Assembly: GCF_003020115.1 (NCBI RefSeq)
Contig: NZ_PYFX01000022.1
Location: 24,919 to 88,918, forward strand
Reading direction: 5' to 3'
Source: Bradyrhizobium sp. MOS002
Lineage (GTDB): Bacteria; Pseudomonadota; Alphaproteobacteria; Rhizobiales; Xanthobacteraceae
DNA length: 64,000 nt
Shown: piece after piece, positions 18,046 to 26,653 of the stretch
How the letters are laid out: the number at the start of each line of letters is the position of its first letter
Numbering within the stretch: position 1 is the first letter of the stretch
Program-made: the position numbers and the translations under genes
The notes under the pieces: model-generated
The model's input: the letters and a program-made list of their open reading frames with translations, nothing else
What the model was told of the DNA's origin: nothing
Databases searched by the model: none

Positions 18046-18106
18046 CTTAAACTCCTCAAATTCCAGCAGGGCGCCAAGAACCAGGTCCTGGTCGGGCTCC
18101 GCACGA

Positions 18107-18625
18107 TCACTTCTTGCCCATGCACGAATCTTCGTTCTTGGTATAGGCGTCGTTCTTGTCCTCGTGCTTGCCGGGTCTTGTGCGGCCCCAGGCCTCGTTG
18201 GAGCGGGCGCGCAGATAGACGTAGAGATCGTCCATGTAGCAGGCGACGTTCGGGTTATCGCCGAAGGCCGGCATCACGTTCTCTGCGGCAGTCGAGATGT
18301 TCTTGCGGCCGGAGGCGACGACGCCGAGAAAATCGGCATAGCTCATCGTCTTCAGCGAATCCTTCAGCGCCGGGGCGTAGGTCGAGCCCATGCCATCCGG
18401 GCCGTGACACACATGGCAGTCCGAGTGATAGCGGCGGTATCCGGAATAGGTGTACCAGTCGACGGATCCGTCAGTGACCTTGTAGGTTGGGTTGCCTTCC
18501 TTGTCGGACCATTCGCCGGTTTCGTTCTGCTTGACGGCAGTCGGATCGCCTGAGCCGTCCGCGACGGCAATTCCCCCGGATACGACCAAGAACATCGCAG
18601 CAATGGCAGAGCAGATTTTACGCAA
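18107..18625 (-). CDS. xoxG: Cytochrome c XoxG, electron acceptor of XoxF
   Basis: 172 residues from a TTG at 18625, which has GAGGAAAA at the right spacing and gives a clean signal peptide (MRKICSAIAAMFLVVSGGIAVA); the ATG at 18646 in frame has no ribosome site. Single haem site C70-H-V-C73-H74, likely distal Met 119 in VMPAFGDNPN. Domain and context match XoxG (cytochrome cL type) that takes electrons from the lanthanide methanol dehydrogenase encoded directly upstream. It carries four further Cys residues, two of them near the C-terminus, of unknown role. Confidence 0.88.
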   Translation of the reverse strand: MRKICSAIAAMFLVVSGGIAVADGSGDPTAVKQNETGEWSDKEGNPTYKVTDGSVDWYTYSGYRRYHSDCHVCHGPDGMGSTYAPALKDSLKTMSYADFLGVVASGRKNISTAAENVMPAFGDNPNVACYMDDLYVYLRARSNEAWGRTRPGKHEDKNDAYTKNEDSCMGKK

Positions 18626-18659
18626 GAGATTTTCCTCGGAAGGCATTCGGTGAGACGAG

Positions 18660-18688
18660 CCGGCGCGTGGAGTTGATCCACGCGCCGG
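18660..18688 (-). promoter_or_regulatory. Hairpin between xoxF and xoxG
   Basis: A perfect 12-bp inverted repeat (18660-18671 with 18677-18688) with a 5-nt loop, 17 bp after the xoxF stop. No U-run follows, so it should not terminate efficiently. It probably protects the 3' end of a processed xoxF message and sets xoxF above xoxG in expression. Confidence 0.6.
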
Positions 18689-18704
18689 AGCGATGCTGAG
18701 AGGC

Positions 18705-20510
18705 CTAGTTGGGCAGCGAGAACACGGTCAGCGTACCGCCGAGTGCGGTGTAGTTGCTGAGCGCCGCGTAGCCACCGACTGCGCCGAGACCGGCGGTCGG
18801 ATCGGTCAGGCCTGCCGCCAGACCGATGCCGGCCCAGCCGCCCACGCCGGAGAGCACTGCGACATACTGCTTGCCGCCGTTCTCATAGGTGGTGACGTTG
18901 CCGATGATGCCGGAGGGAGTCTTGAACTTGTAGAGCTCCTTGCCGGTCTTGGCGTCGACTGCCTTCAGGTAGCCTTCGAGTGTTCCGTAGAACACCACGT
19001 TGCCCGCGGTTGCGAGCGCGCCGGACCAGACCGAGAACTGCTCCTTGTTCGACCAGACGATCTTGCCGGTCTTGCCGTCCCAGGCGATGAAGTTACCCAT
19101 GTGGGTTTCACCCTGCGGCGGATACATCGAGAGCGTCGCACCCACATAGGGTTGGCCCGCGGTGTAGCTCACCTTGAACGGCTCGTAGTCCATGCAGACG
19201 TGGTTGGTCGGAACGTAGAACAGCTGCGTGTCCGGCGAGTAGGCTGCCGGCTGCTCGTCCTTGGTGCCGAGCGCGGCCGGGCAGATGCCCTTCACGTTGT
19301 GGTCCTCGCCCGCCTTGTCGGTCGAAGCTGCGTCGAGCACCTTCGGACGACCGTAGGTCGGCGAGTTCTTGTCCATGTCGACGCCGGAGGTCCAGTTCAC
19401 CTTCGGATCGTACTTTTCGGCGACCAGGAGCTCACCGGTGGCACGATCGAGCGTGTAGCCGAGGCCGTTACGATCGAAATGCGTCAGCAGCTTGCGCGGC
19501 TGTCCGTTGATGGCCTGGTCCGAGAGGATCATCTCGTTGACGCCGTCATAGTCCCACTCGTCGTGGGGCGTCATCTGATAAACCCACTTGGCCTGGCCGG
19601 TGTCAGGGTTGCGAGCCCAGATCGTCATCGACCATTTGTTGTCGCCGGGACGCTGCTTCGGATTCCAGGTCGAGGGATTGCCCGATCCGTAGTAGACGAG
19701 GTTCAGTTCGGGATCGTAGGAGATCCAGCCCCAGGTGGCGCCGCCGCCGATCTTCCACTGATCGCCTTGCCAGGTCTTCAGGCTCGAGTCCTTGCCGATC
19801 GGCTTGCCGAGCGCGGTGGTCTTCTCTGCGTCGACCAGGATCTGATCATCCGGTCCTTCAGAGTAGCCGCGCCAAGCCAGCTTGCCGGTCTTGATGTCGT
19901 AGGCGCTCATATGCGCCTGAACACCGAACTCACCGCCGGAGATGCCGATCAGCACCTTGTCCTTGACGACGAGCGGCGCCGAGGTGCCGGTCTCGCCCTT
20001 GCCGGGATCGCCATTCTTGGCGGTCCATGCAACCTGACCGGTCTTGGCATCGAGCGCGACCAGGGTGGTGTCGGCCTGATGCAGGAAGATCTTGCCGTCG
20101 CCGTAAGATACGCCGCGGTTAACCGTGTCGCAGCACATTACGGGGATGACGTTCGGATCCTGCTTCGGCTCGTACTTCCAGACGATCTTGTTCTCATTGG
20201 AAAGGTCAATAGCGTAGACCTTGTTCGGGAACGGCGTGTGGACGTACATCATGTTGCCGACGATCAGCGGGCCACCTTCATGGCCGCGCAGCACGCCGGT
20301 CGAGAAGGTCCAGGCGACCTGGAGCTTGCCGACGTTTTGAGCGTTGATCTGGTTCAGCTTGGAAAAGCGGGTATTGGCATAGTCGCCCGCCGGCATCACC
20401 CAGTCTTTCGGGTTCTGCGCCATCTTGTTCAGCTCGTCATTGGCTGACGCGCTGCCTACGGCGAGAGCCGCCGCGGACCCAAGAAAGGTCGCGAGTAGTA
20501 CCTTGCGCAT
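18705..20510 (-). CDS. xoxF: Lanthanide-dependent methanol dehydrogenase XoxF
   Basis: 601 residues from the ATG at 20510; a second ATG six bases upstream (20516) lies too close to the GGAGGA site. Signal peptide to about residue 23 (GSASA/ND). PQQ-binding vicinal disulfide C126-C127 in VMCCDTVNRG; metal ligands E194 (GGEFG), N278 (GSGN), catalytic D320 and the lanthanide-marking D322 in PHDEWDYDGVNE. This last motif separates XoxF from calcium MxaF, which has Ala at that place. It is a periplasmic enzyme converting methanol to formaldehyde (or formate). First gene of a unit with xoxG, frmA and gfa. Confidence 0.96.
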   Translation of the reverse strand: MRKVLLATFLGSAAALAVGSASANDELNKMAQNPKDWVMPAGDYANTRFSKLNQINAQNVGKLQVAWTFSTGVLRGHEGGPLIVGNMMYVHTPFPNKVYAIDLSNENKIVWKYEPKQDPNVIPVMCCDTVNRGVSYGDGKIFLHQADTTLVALDAKTGQVAWTAKNGDPGKGETGTSAPLVVKDKVLIGISGGEFGVQAHMSAYDIKTGKLAWRGYSEGPDDQILVDAEKTTALGKPIGKDSSLKTWQGDQWKIGGGATWGWISYDPELNLVYYGSGNPSTWNPKQRPGDNKWSMTIWARNPDTGQAKWVYQMTPHDEWDYDGVNEMILSDQAINGQPRKLLTHFDRNGLGYTLDRATGELLVAEKYDPKVNWTSGVDMDKNSPTYGRPKVLDAASTDKAGEDHNVKGICPAALGTKDEQPAAYSPDTQLFYVPTNHVCMDYEPFKVSYTAGQPYVGATLSMYPPQGETHMGNFIAWDGKTGKIVWSNKEQFSVWSGALATAGNVVFYGTLEGYLKAVDAKTGKELYKFKTPSGIIGNVTTYENGGKQYVAVLSGVGGWAGIGLAAGLTDPTAGLGAVGGYAALSNYTALGGTLTVFSLPN

Positions 20511-21023
20511 AGTCATTCCTCCGTTGTCTCGTTTATTTTTCCGAAGCATTTGCTCAATCACCGGGCTTCTCGTCCGGTGTCTGCTCGTGCAGGGCGGTCA
20601 CGTTTGGGACCAGAAACGATGCTGTGGTGCTTTTTCCTCCTGATGAGAGCTACGGGTCCACATGCAGGAGCGGCCCGTTTTTGTTGTTCCTGATGCATCC
20701 GTAGCGACTTCGCCGTCGGGAAACTTGCCCAAGAGAGAAGCTGGTTTGCTTGACAGCGCACGGGTACGAAGTTTTTGATTTTGCAGTAGCGAATTCAGCC
20801 GCTTTCGCAAGGCTTTGGGAGCGCCTTCGACGCTCAGGTTCCCCTTGACGGCGCTGCAACTAAGGCGGAGGATTAACTTTCAAGGGTGGCAATGGAACGA
20901 TGGCGCTCGTTCTAGAAGATCGCTCAAAATCGAGGTAAACGTCACGCAATCACGGTTCAGGGCTCCGGCAGCGCGGCTCGCGATTCGCGTCAAAATTTCC
21001 GGATCAAACCAGTGGCTGGATTA
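20511..21023. promoter_or_regulatory. Divergent control region between xoxF and an AraC-type regulator
   Basis: 513 bp with no coding sequence that I can support. It should hold the xoxF promoter (minus) and the regulator promoter (plus). A 16-bp element TTGCCCAAGAGAGAAG at 20725-20740 recurs with one mismatch upstream of pqqA at 27421. The long leader before xoxF (over 200 bp) leaves room for post-transcriptional control. No sigma-54 type -24/-12 box was seen. Confidence 0.6.
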
Positions 21024-21992
21024 ATGTCCGACACAATTCACACGCTCTCGACGACGGGAATGACGCCGAAACGTCAGATCCAGAGCTGGATCGACGGGCT
21101 GACGAGCCTGTGCGGGCATTTCGACGTCGATCCGCTGGAAGCGTCTTCGCTCGAAGGCCGCATCGACTACACCAGCGTCTCGCGCCTGAAGCTCTGCCAG
21201 ATCGAGGTCAGCCAGCATCGCATCGCACACACGCTGGCGCGCGCCAAGGCCAACGAACACCCGTATATCAAGATCCACTTCCAGACTTACGGTGTGTCCT
21301 ATTTCGAGCAGGAAGGCCGCCACATCGAGCTGAACCCGGGCGACATCATCGCCTATGACGTCTCCTGTCCGCATTCGATCATCAGCCCCGCTTTCACGCG
21401 CCATGACGTGGTGATCGTACCCAAGGCGCTGCTGCGCGACCGCGGATTCCCGTCGCAGCGAATGCCCGCCTGCAAATTGACCTCACGCACGGGGACGGGG
21501 CGGATCGCCCATGATTTCGTCCATGCAACCTTCGACGAGGCGGCCAAGCTGTCGGCGAACAGCGCGGTCGGCGTCGCCGATTCGCTGATCGACCTCTTGC
21601 TGCTCCCGCTGCGCGAGGCGGACACGATGCTCGATCGCGTCGGGCCCGAGGCGACCTATGTGCGCGCGCAGTTCTTCATCCGCGAGCATTTGCGCGATCC
21701 GGATCTGTGCATCGACCAGATATCCAACGAACTCGGCTGCTCCAAGCGCTATCTGCACATGCTGTTCTCGGAGCGCGGCACCACGGTGAGCGATTACATC
21801 TGGCAGGCGCGTCTTCAGAATTGCCGCCAGGAGCTCGAGGCCCACGCCGGCAAGACCATCACCGACGTCGCGTTCTCCTGGGGCTTCTCCAGCTCATCGC
21901 ATTTCAGCCGGGTGTTCCGGAAATATTTCGGTGTGGTGCCGTCCTCGATCCACAAGGCGCAGCAGGGCGCCGTTGCGGCGGACGAGCATTAG
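21024..21992 (+). CDS. AraC-family transcriptional regulator divergent from xoxF
   Basis: 322 residues from ATG 21024 (a GTG at 21012 is possible). The N-terminal two thirds is an AraC-binding-like cupin region (IHFQTYGVSYFEQEGRHIELNPGDIIAYD). The C-terminus has two helix-turn-helix units: LCIDQISNELGCSKRYLHMLFSERG and TITDVAFSWGFSSSSHFSRVFRKYFGVVPS. The effector is unknown. Divergence from xoxF makes it a candidate regulator of the methanol/lanthanide genes; that is inference from position only. Confidence 0.85.
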   Translation: MSDTIHTLSTTGMTPKRQIQSWIDGLTSLCGHFDVDPLEASSLEGRIDYTSVSRLKLCQIEVSQHRIAHTLARAKANEHPYIKIHFQTYGVSYFEQEGRHIELNPGDIIAYDVSCPHSIISPAFTRHDVVIVPKALLRDRGFPSQRMPACKLTSRTGTGRIAHDFVHATFDEAAKLSANSAVGVADSLIDLLLLPLREADTMLDRVGPEATYVRAQFFIREHLRDPDLCIDQISNELGCSKRYLHMLFSERGTTVSDYIWQARLQNCRQELEAHAGKTITDVAFSWGFSSSSHFSRVFRKYFGVVPSSIHKAQQGAVAADEH

Positions 21993-22051
21993 GCGAACGC
22001 CAGGTTCGGCGTCGACAACGACGGTTGACCGTCACGCGCCCGCGCTGTCTC

Positions 22052-22477
22052 TCACGCCGATATGGCGATGTAGGGAATGCTGGTCAGGAGAGCGACGAGT
22101 AGGACCGCGTTGCCCAGCATTCCACTCCAATGCAGTCGGCGGAGCCGGCGCGGGGCCTCAGCATCGCCGGCGTCCCTGGCGCTGAGCTGTTCGTCCATCC
22201 GTTGCATGAACCAGCGGCGTCCGTAGATCGCCAAGGCCGCAAGGAGGCCAACGCCCATCGCAGCAACCAGACGACCGTCGAGCAGGAAAGCGACTGCTCC
22301 AATGAGTCCGGCAACGCGCATCACCAGAAAATGGGCATTGAACATTCCGCGCAAAAGCTGGGCGACGGGCTGGATATCCAGCTTCACCAGCAGGAAGGCC
22401 GGAGACGCCAGTGTGAAATAGCCCATCGGAAAGAGCAGGATGATCATGACGGCTACGGCGACGCCATCCGGTGTCAT
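22052..22477 (-). CDS. Hypothetical membrane protein with four hydrophobic segments
   Basis: 141 residues from ATG 22477. Hydrophobic segments at roughly residues 5-30 (VAVAVMIILLFPMGYFTLASPAF in part), 47-66, 68-85 and 118-138, with a basic cytoplasmic-looking loop (YGRRWFMQRMDEQ). No recognised domain. It converges with the AraC gene across 59 bp and lies downstream of the quinoprotein/solute-binding operon on the same strand, separated by 121 bp. Inner-membrane location is inferred; no function assigned. Confidence 0.6.
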   Translation of the reverse strand: MTPDGVAVAVMIILLFPMGYFTLASPAFLLVKLDIQPVAQLLRGMFNAHFLVMRVAGLIGAVAFLLDGRLVAAMGVGLLAALAIYGRRWFMQRMDEQLSARDAGDAEAPRRLRRLHWSGMLGNAVLLVALLTSIPYIAISA

Positions 22478-22598
22478 GGGATCGGCCTTTCTTGCCCGCG
22501 CCGGCGAGACCTTCCCGCCAGCGTCGTACAATCATAGCGGGAAAATGCGTTTCCGGCACTAGGCTTTGGTCGGATGCCGCGCCGCGAAGGGCGTCTGT

Positions 22599-23588
22599 TC
22601 AGGAGGGCTCGAGGCCGAGCGACCGCGCGCTCTCGATCCAGATCGGCAGCTCGCGCTGATACAGGACGTTGGTTTCCTTGAAGCCGATCGCGGGTTCGAG
22701 CACGAACGTGTTGAGAACCTCCTTCACCTTCGGGTCGCTGTTGGCGGCGACGCAAAGCTCCGCCAGGCGGTCGACGACGGGCTGCGGTGTCGCCTTCGGC
22801 ACGGCCCAGCCGGAGAAGCCGCTGACCGTGAAGAATTTTGACGTCGCGCCCTGCTCGGGAAGAGTCTTGATATCAGGGATCGCGTCGACCTTCTTCGAAT
22901 GCACCGCGAACACGGTACCACGGTCACTCTGCAAAACCGATTGCGCTGCCGTGTAGCTGCCCATGGCCACATCGAGCGTACCTTCCAGCATGCCCGTCCA
23001 CATCGGGGCTTCGCCGCGATAGTGAATCGGCTCGATGGCAAGGCCGTATTGCTTGTTGAGCTCGTGGACCGTCATATGCGGGGCCGAGCCCGCGCTATAG
23101 GTGCCGAAGTTGACCTTGCCGCTCTTGCGCGCAAAGGCGACGAAATCTTCCAGCGTCTTGACGCCGGTTTTCGGGTTCGCCACCAGCAGGAGCCCGGCGC
23201 CCGGAATGACGCTGACGAGCGTCAAATCCTTGTCCATGTCGTAGCCCGGAGTCTTCATCACCACCCGGTTCATGATGTAAGTGGTCGAGATCGAGCACAG
23301 GATGGTGTGGCCGTCGGGCTCCGCGCGGGCAACCTCCGCCGTCCCGACCGCGCCGGCGGCACCGGGCTTGTTCTCGACGACGACGGTCTTTCCGACCTGT
23401 TTGGAGATGAATTCGCCATAGGCGCGCGCGAGCAGGTCGGTCTGTCCGCCGGCGGGATAGCTGCAAATCATGCGGATCTGCCGCGTTGGCCACGCAGCCT
23501 GGGCCGAGGCGCCGCGTGAGACGAAAGGCATCGCGAGTGTGGCGGTGCCGGCGGCGATGAAGTGGCGGCGATCGAGCCTTGTGGACAT
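22599..23588 (-). CDS. Tripartite tricarboxylate transporter-type (Bug family) periplasmic binding protein
   Basis: 329 residues from ATG 23588 (GGGAGAG upstream). A Tat-like signal (RRHFIAAGTATLAMPFVSRGASA) is followed by the Bug-family fold: WPTRQIRMICSYPAGGQTDLLAR, VVENKPGAAGAVGTAEVARAEPDGHTIL, and the YRGEAPMWTGMLEGTLDVAMGS segment. It binds a small carboxylate or related solute in the periplasm. The usual membrane partners (TctA/TctB) are not encoded nearby, as is common for Bug proteins. It comes 113 bp after the XoxJ-like protein of the quinoprotein operon and may be its last gene. Confidence 0.85.
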   Translation of the reverse strand: MSTRLDRRHFIAAGTATLAMPFVSRGASAQAAWPTRQIRMICSYPAGGQTDLLARAYGEFISKQVGKTVVVENKPGAAGAVGTAEVARAEPDGHTILCSISTTYIMNRVVMKTPGYDMDKDLTLVSVIPGAGLLLVANPKTGVKTLEDFVAFARKSGKVNFGTYSAGSAPHMTVHELNKQYGLAIEPIHYRGEAPMWTGMLEGTLDVAMGSYTAAQSVLQSDRGTVFAVHSKKVDAIPDIKTLPEQGATSKFFTVSGFSGWAVPKATPQPVVDRLAELCVAANSDPKVKEVLNTFVLEPAIGFKETNVLYQRELPIWIESARSLGLEPS

Positions 23589-23701
23589 GATTCTCTCCCG
23601 GATTGTCGCCGACGGTACTGCATCGGGTCGCCTCTGCCATGGGTGGCAGGCGAGACAGATTGGCGCATTCCAGGGCTTGCGCTTGGTGCGCCAGCTGTCC
23701 A

Positions 23702-24625
23702 TTAGCGCTGAATGATCTTCATCCAGACGTCGCCGAGGATTGCAGGCTCACGCGGCGGCAGATAGGTCAGCCCCGCCTGTGTGCCGAATTCGACGATCTT
23801 GCCCTCGGCAGCAAGCCCGGTCAGCGCCTTGTTGACGGCGTCGATCAGCGCGGGATCGCTGGCGAGCCCGACATAGCCACGATTGGCCCCGATCGGATAG
23901 TAGTAGCCGGACGCGGTGATCGCCGTATCAGGGTGCGCGGCGCGATGGGCGTCGAAGCGGCCGAGGTCGATCAGCGTCGCGTCATAGTCGCCACGGGCAA
24001 GTGCGCCGAGGAGATCATCGCGGCCGGGGACAAGATGCGTGATGTCGTCGATCAGGCGCCCCTTGTCGAAGGTCATGAGGATCGCATCGCCGAGCGAGCC
24101 GCTGTCGATGACCAGGTGCAGGCCGGCGAGGTCGCCGATATCGGCGATCTTGCGACCCCGCGCCTTCGGTCCGAGCACGACAGTGATCGGCGAGTAGACA
24201 TAGGGCTGGCTCGGCACGAGCACGCCAAGTGCGACACGGCGGCGCCGGTCGTCGCGCGTGGCGCCGGCAAAATCCGGCAGGCGCGCCGTTTTCATGCCGG
24301 GCTTGACGAGGGAGTCCGTCGTTAGCGCATAGCCGCCGACGAGCGAGCAGCGCCCGTCGGACAGCAGCGCATTGGCCTCGAGCTGCGGGCTCGAATCCTC
24401 ATCCAGCTTGCTTTCGAACCACTGGATCGTCAGCGGCCGTCCGAGCCGGTCGGCGATCGCCTGCGCCAGCAGCACGTCGAACCCAGAGCCCGGCTTGCCT
24501 TTGTGATGCACCGAGAGCGGTGGCCGGTCCTCGTCGAGACAAATCTTGAGCGGATCGTCGGCCGCGCGTGCGGCCGTCGCCGCGAGGATCGCGGCAATGC
24601 TCCACGCGGCCAGCCAGCGATTCAT
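23702..24625 (-). CDS. Periplasmic substrate-binding protein, XoxJ-like (SBP family 3)
   Basis: 307 residues from ATG 24625 (GGAG upstream). Signal peptide (MNRWLAAWSIAAILAATAARA). The mature part begins LKICLDEDRPPLSVHHKGKPGSGFDVLLAQAIADRLGR, the standard start of family 3 solute-binding proteins; several Cys or charged insertions separate it from amino-acid binders. The ATG overlaps the cytochrome c stop (ATGA), so translation is coupled. The order quinoprotein-cytochrome-binding protein repeats the xoxF-G-J layout seen in methylotrophs, where the binding protein is thought to help mature the dehydrogenase. Confidence 0.8.
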   Translation of the reverse strand: MNRWLAAWSIAAILAATAARAADDPLKICLDEDRPPLSVHHKGKPGSGFDVLLAQAIADRLGRPLTIQWFESKLDEDSSPQLEANALLSDGRCSLVGGYALTTDSLVKPGMKTARLPDFAGATRDDRRRRVALGVLVPSQPYVYSPITVVLGPKARGRKIADIGDLAGLHLVIDSGSLGDAILMTFDKGRLIDDITHLVPGRDDLLGALARGDYDATLIDLGRFDAHRAAHPDTAITASGYYYPIGANRGYVGLASDPALIDAVNKALTGLAAEGKIVEFGTQAGLTYLPPREPAILGDVWMKIIQR

Positions 24626-24978
24626 GGTTTTCTCCGGCTCGAGATGAAGGCCCAGAGATTTCCGATCTCGTCGTCGCTGAGAATGTCGCCCCAGGGTGGC
24701 ATCCTGTTGTTCTTGCCGTTCTTCACGGTGGTGACGAAGCGCGTCTTGTCGTCGGGGAAGGCGCGCAGGTCCGGCGTGATGGTGCCGGGGTTCATCATGT
24801 TGGGGCCGTGGCAGTGCGAGCATTTCTCGGCATAGGTTGACTTGCCATGGTCGATCTGTGCCTGCACGGGATTGCCGGTTGAATCATCCGCGGCACGAAC
24901 GGTCGCCGCAAGCGCGACCATCGGCACCGCGACGGTGGCGAGGATCGCCACCGTCTTGTGAGATAGCTTTCTCAGCAT
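24622..24978 (-). CDS. Small cytochrome c paired with the second quinoprotein
   Basis: 118 residues from ATG 24978. Signal peptide to about residue 29. One haem site C53-S-H-C56-H57 (EKCSHCHGPNM) and a distal Met at 93 in NNRMPPWGD, then a typical class I ending (LSDDEIGNLWAFISS). It should receive electrons from the PQQ dehydrogenase whose gene ends 10 bp upstream, and pass them to a terminal oxidase. Only a weak ribosome site is visible, so its translation may depend on the upstream gene. Confidence 0.87.
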   Translation of the reverse strand: MLRKLSHKTVAILATVAVPMVALAATVRAADDSTGNPVQAQIDHGKSTYAEKCSHCHGPNMMNPGTITPDLRAFPDDKTRFVTTVKNGKNNRMPPWGDILSDDEIGNLWAFISSRRKP

Positions 24979-24988
24979 CGTGCCGTGG

Positions 24989-26653
24989 TTATTGCTTGAC
25001 CGCAAAGACCCAAAGCGAGCCGCCGGGCGGGATTTTGGCCAACCGCTCGTCGCCGGAGAACAGCGAGTAGACGCCGCCATAGCCGCTCGTCACCGCGACA
25101 TACTGTACGCCGTCCTGCTGCCAGGTCACCGGTTGTCCCTCAATGCCCGAGCCGGTCTGGAACTGCCAGAGCTTCTTGCCGGTGTCGGCATCGAAGGCCT
25201 CGAACTCGCCGGTCAGCGCGCCCGAGAACACGACGCCGCCCGCGGTCGACAACACGCCGGAGAAGCGCGGGATGTCGCTTGGTGCTTCCCACTTCGCCTT
25301 GCCGGTCATGGGATCGATCGCCTTCAGATGACCGCGCGGGCCGTCACCCCATTCCCAGAGATCGGTGAGGTCCATGCCGAGATACCATTCACCCTGCTTG
25401 AAGGTGGCGGGTTCGGTCTTGTACCTGCCACCGAAGGCGAGCGTATTGGCGTAGGCAAGGCCGGTCTGCGGATTGAACGACATCGGCTCCCAGTTCTTGC
25501 CGCCGAGGATCGACGGATAGACGGTCACCTTCTTGCCCTCACGCGCGTCCTTCGAGACGTCGGTCTCGATGGGACGTCCGGTCTTCATGTCGATTCCAGT
25601 CGCCCAGTTGACCTTCACGTAAGGATTGGCCGCGAGCAGCTTTCCGTTGGTGCGGTCGAGCACGTAGAAGAAGCCGTTGCGGTTGGCGTCCATCAACACC
25701 TTGGTCGGCTTGCCCTCGACGTTCATGTCGGCGAGGACCATCTCGGCCACGCTGTCATAGTCGAACGGATTGTTCGGCGAGAACTGGTAGTGCCATTTGA
25801 TCTTGCCGGTCTTGGGATCCATCGCCAGCACGGAGCAGGTGTAGAGGTTGTCGCCCGGGCGCACGGCCGAGTTGAACGGTCCGGGATTGCCGATACCCCA
25901 ATAGACCGTGTTCAGCTCGGGATCATAGGAGCCCGTAATCCAGGTCGAGCCACCGCCGAGCTTCCAGGTATCGCCCTTCCAGGTGTCGCCGCCGGGCTCG
26001 TCGGGGGAGGGGATCGAATGGGTGCGCCACAGGTGCTTGCCCGTTGCCGGATCCCAGCCGTCGATGAAGCCGCGGGTGCCGAACTCGGCGCCGGAGATGC
26101 CGGTGATCACGACGCCGTCGGCGACCAGCGGCGCCACCGTCATCGAATAGCCTTCCTTGATATCTGCCGCCTTCTGCCGCCACAGCTCCTTGCCGTCCTT
26201 GGCGTCGAGCGCGATCACGTTGGCGTCGAGCGTGGTGCGGAACACCTTGCCGTCATAGAGCGCGGCGCCGCGATTGATGATGCCGCAGCAGACAATGCGC
26301 GGCGTTTCGGCAGGATACTCGACCTTGGATTTCCAGATCTGCTTGCCGGTCTTGGCGTCGACCGCCATGGTCGCGTTGTGCGACGTCACGTAGATGACGC
26401 CCTGGTACACCAGCGGCTGCGATTCCTCACTGCGATCGTCGTTGAAAGAGTAGTTCCAAACCGGGACAAGGTTCTTGACGCTGTCCTTGTTGATCTGGTT
26501 CAGCGTCGAGAAGCGCTGGAGATTGTAGCCCATCCCGTAGTTGAGAACGTTCGATGTGTCGGTCGCACCCTTGACCAGCTGCTCGCTGGTTTGTGCATTT
26601 GCACAAGTCGATGCAAGCATGACGAGGCTTGCGGCCATCGCAAAGCGTTTCAT
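24989..26653 (-). CDS. PQQ-dependent alcohol dehydrogenase, ExaF/PedH-like lanthanide type
   Basis: 554 residues from ATG 26653 (GGAGGAA upstream). Signal peptide to about residue 20 (TCANA/QT). Vicinal disulfide C122-C123 in RIVCCGIINRG; likely metal ligands E190 (SGAEFG), N256 (GIGN), catalytic D298 and the Asp+2 D300 in NPFDYDSVAE, so lanthanide dependence is expected. The closer resemblance is to the methanol/ethanol family outside XoxF. It should oxidise ethanol or other primary alcohols in the periplasm. First gene of a unit with a cytochrome c and a XoxJ-like protein; divergent from lanM. Confidence 0.92.
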   Translation of the reverse strand: MKRFAMAASLVMLASTCANAQTSEQLVKGATDTSNVLNYGMGYNLQRFSTLNQINKDSVKNLVPVWNYSFNDDRSEESQPLVYQGVIYVTSHNATMAVDAKTGKQIWKSKVEYPAETPRIVCCGIINRGAALYDGKVFRTTLDANVIALDAKDGKELWRQKAADIKEGYSMTVAPLVADGVVITGISGAEFGTRGFIDGWDPATGKHLWRTHSIPSPDEPGGDTWKGDTWKLGGGSTWITGSYDPELNTVYWGIGNPGPFNSAVRPGDNLYTCSVLAMDPKTGKIKWHYQFSPNNPFDYDSVAEMVLADMNVEGKPTKVLMDANRNGFFYVLDRTNGKLLAANPYVKVNWATGIDMKTGRPIETDVSKDAREGKKVTVYPSILGGKNWEPMSFNPQTGLAYANTLAFGGRYKTEPATFKQGEWYLGMDLTDLWEWGDGPRGHLKAIDPMTGKAKWEAPSDIPRFSGVLSTAGGVVFSGALTGEFEAFDADTGKKLWQFQTGSGIEGQPVTWQQDGVQYVAVTSGYGGVYSLFSGDERLAKIPPGGSLWVFAVKQ

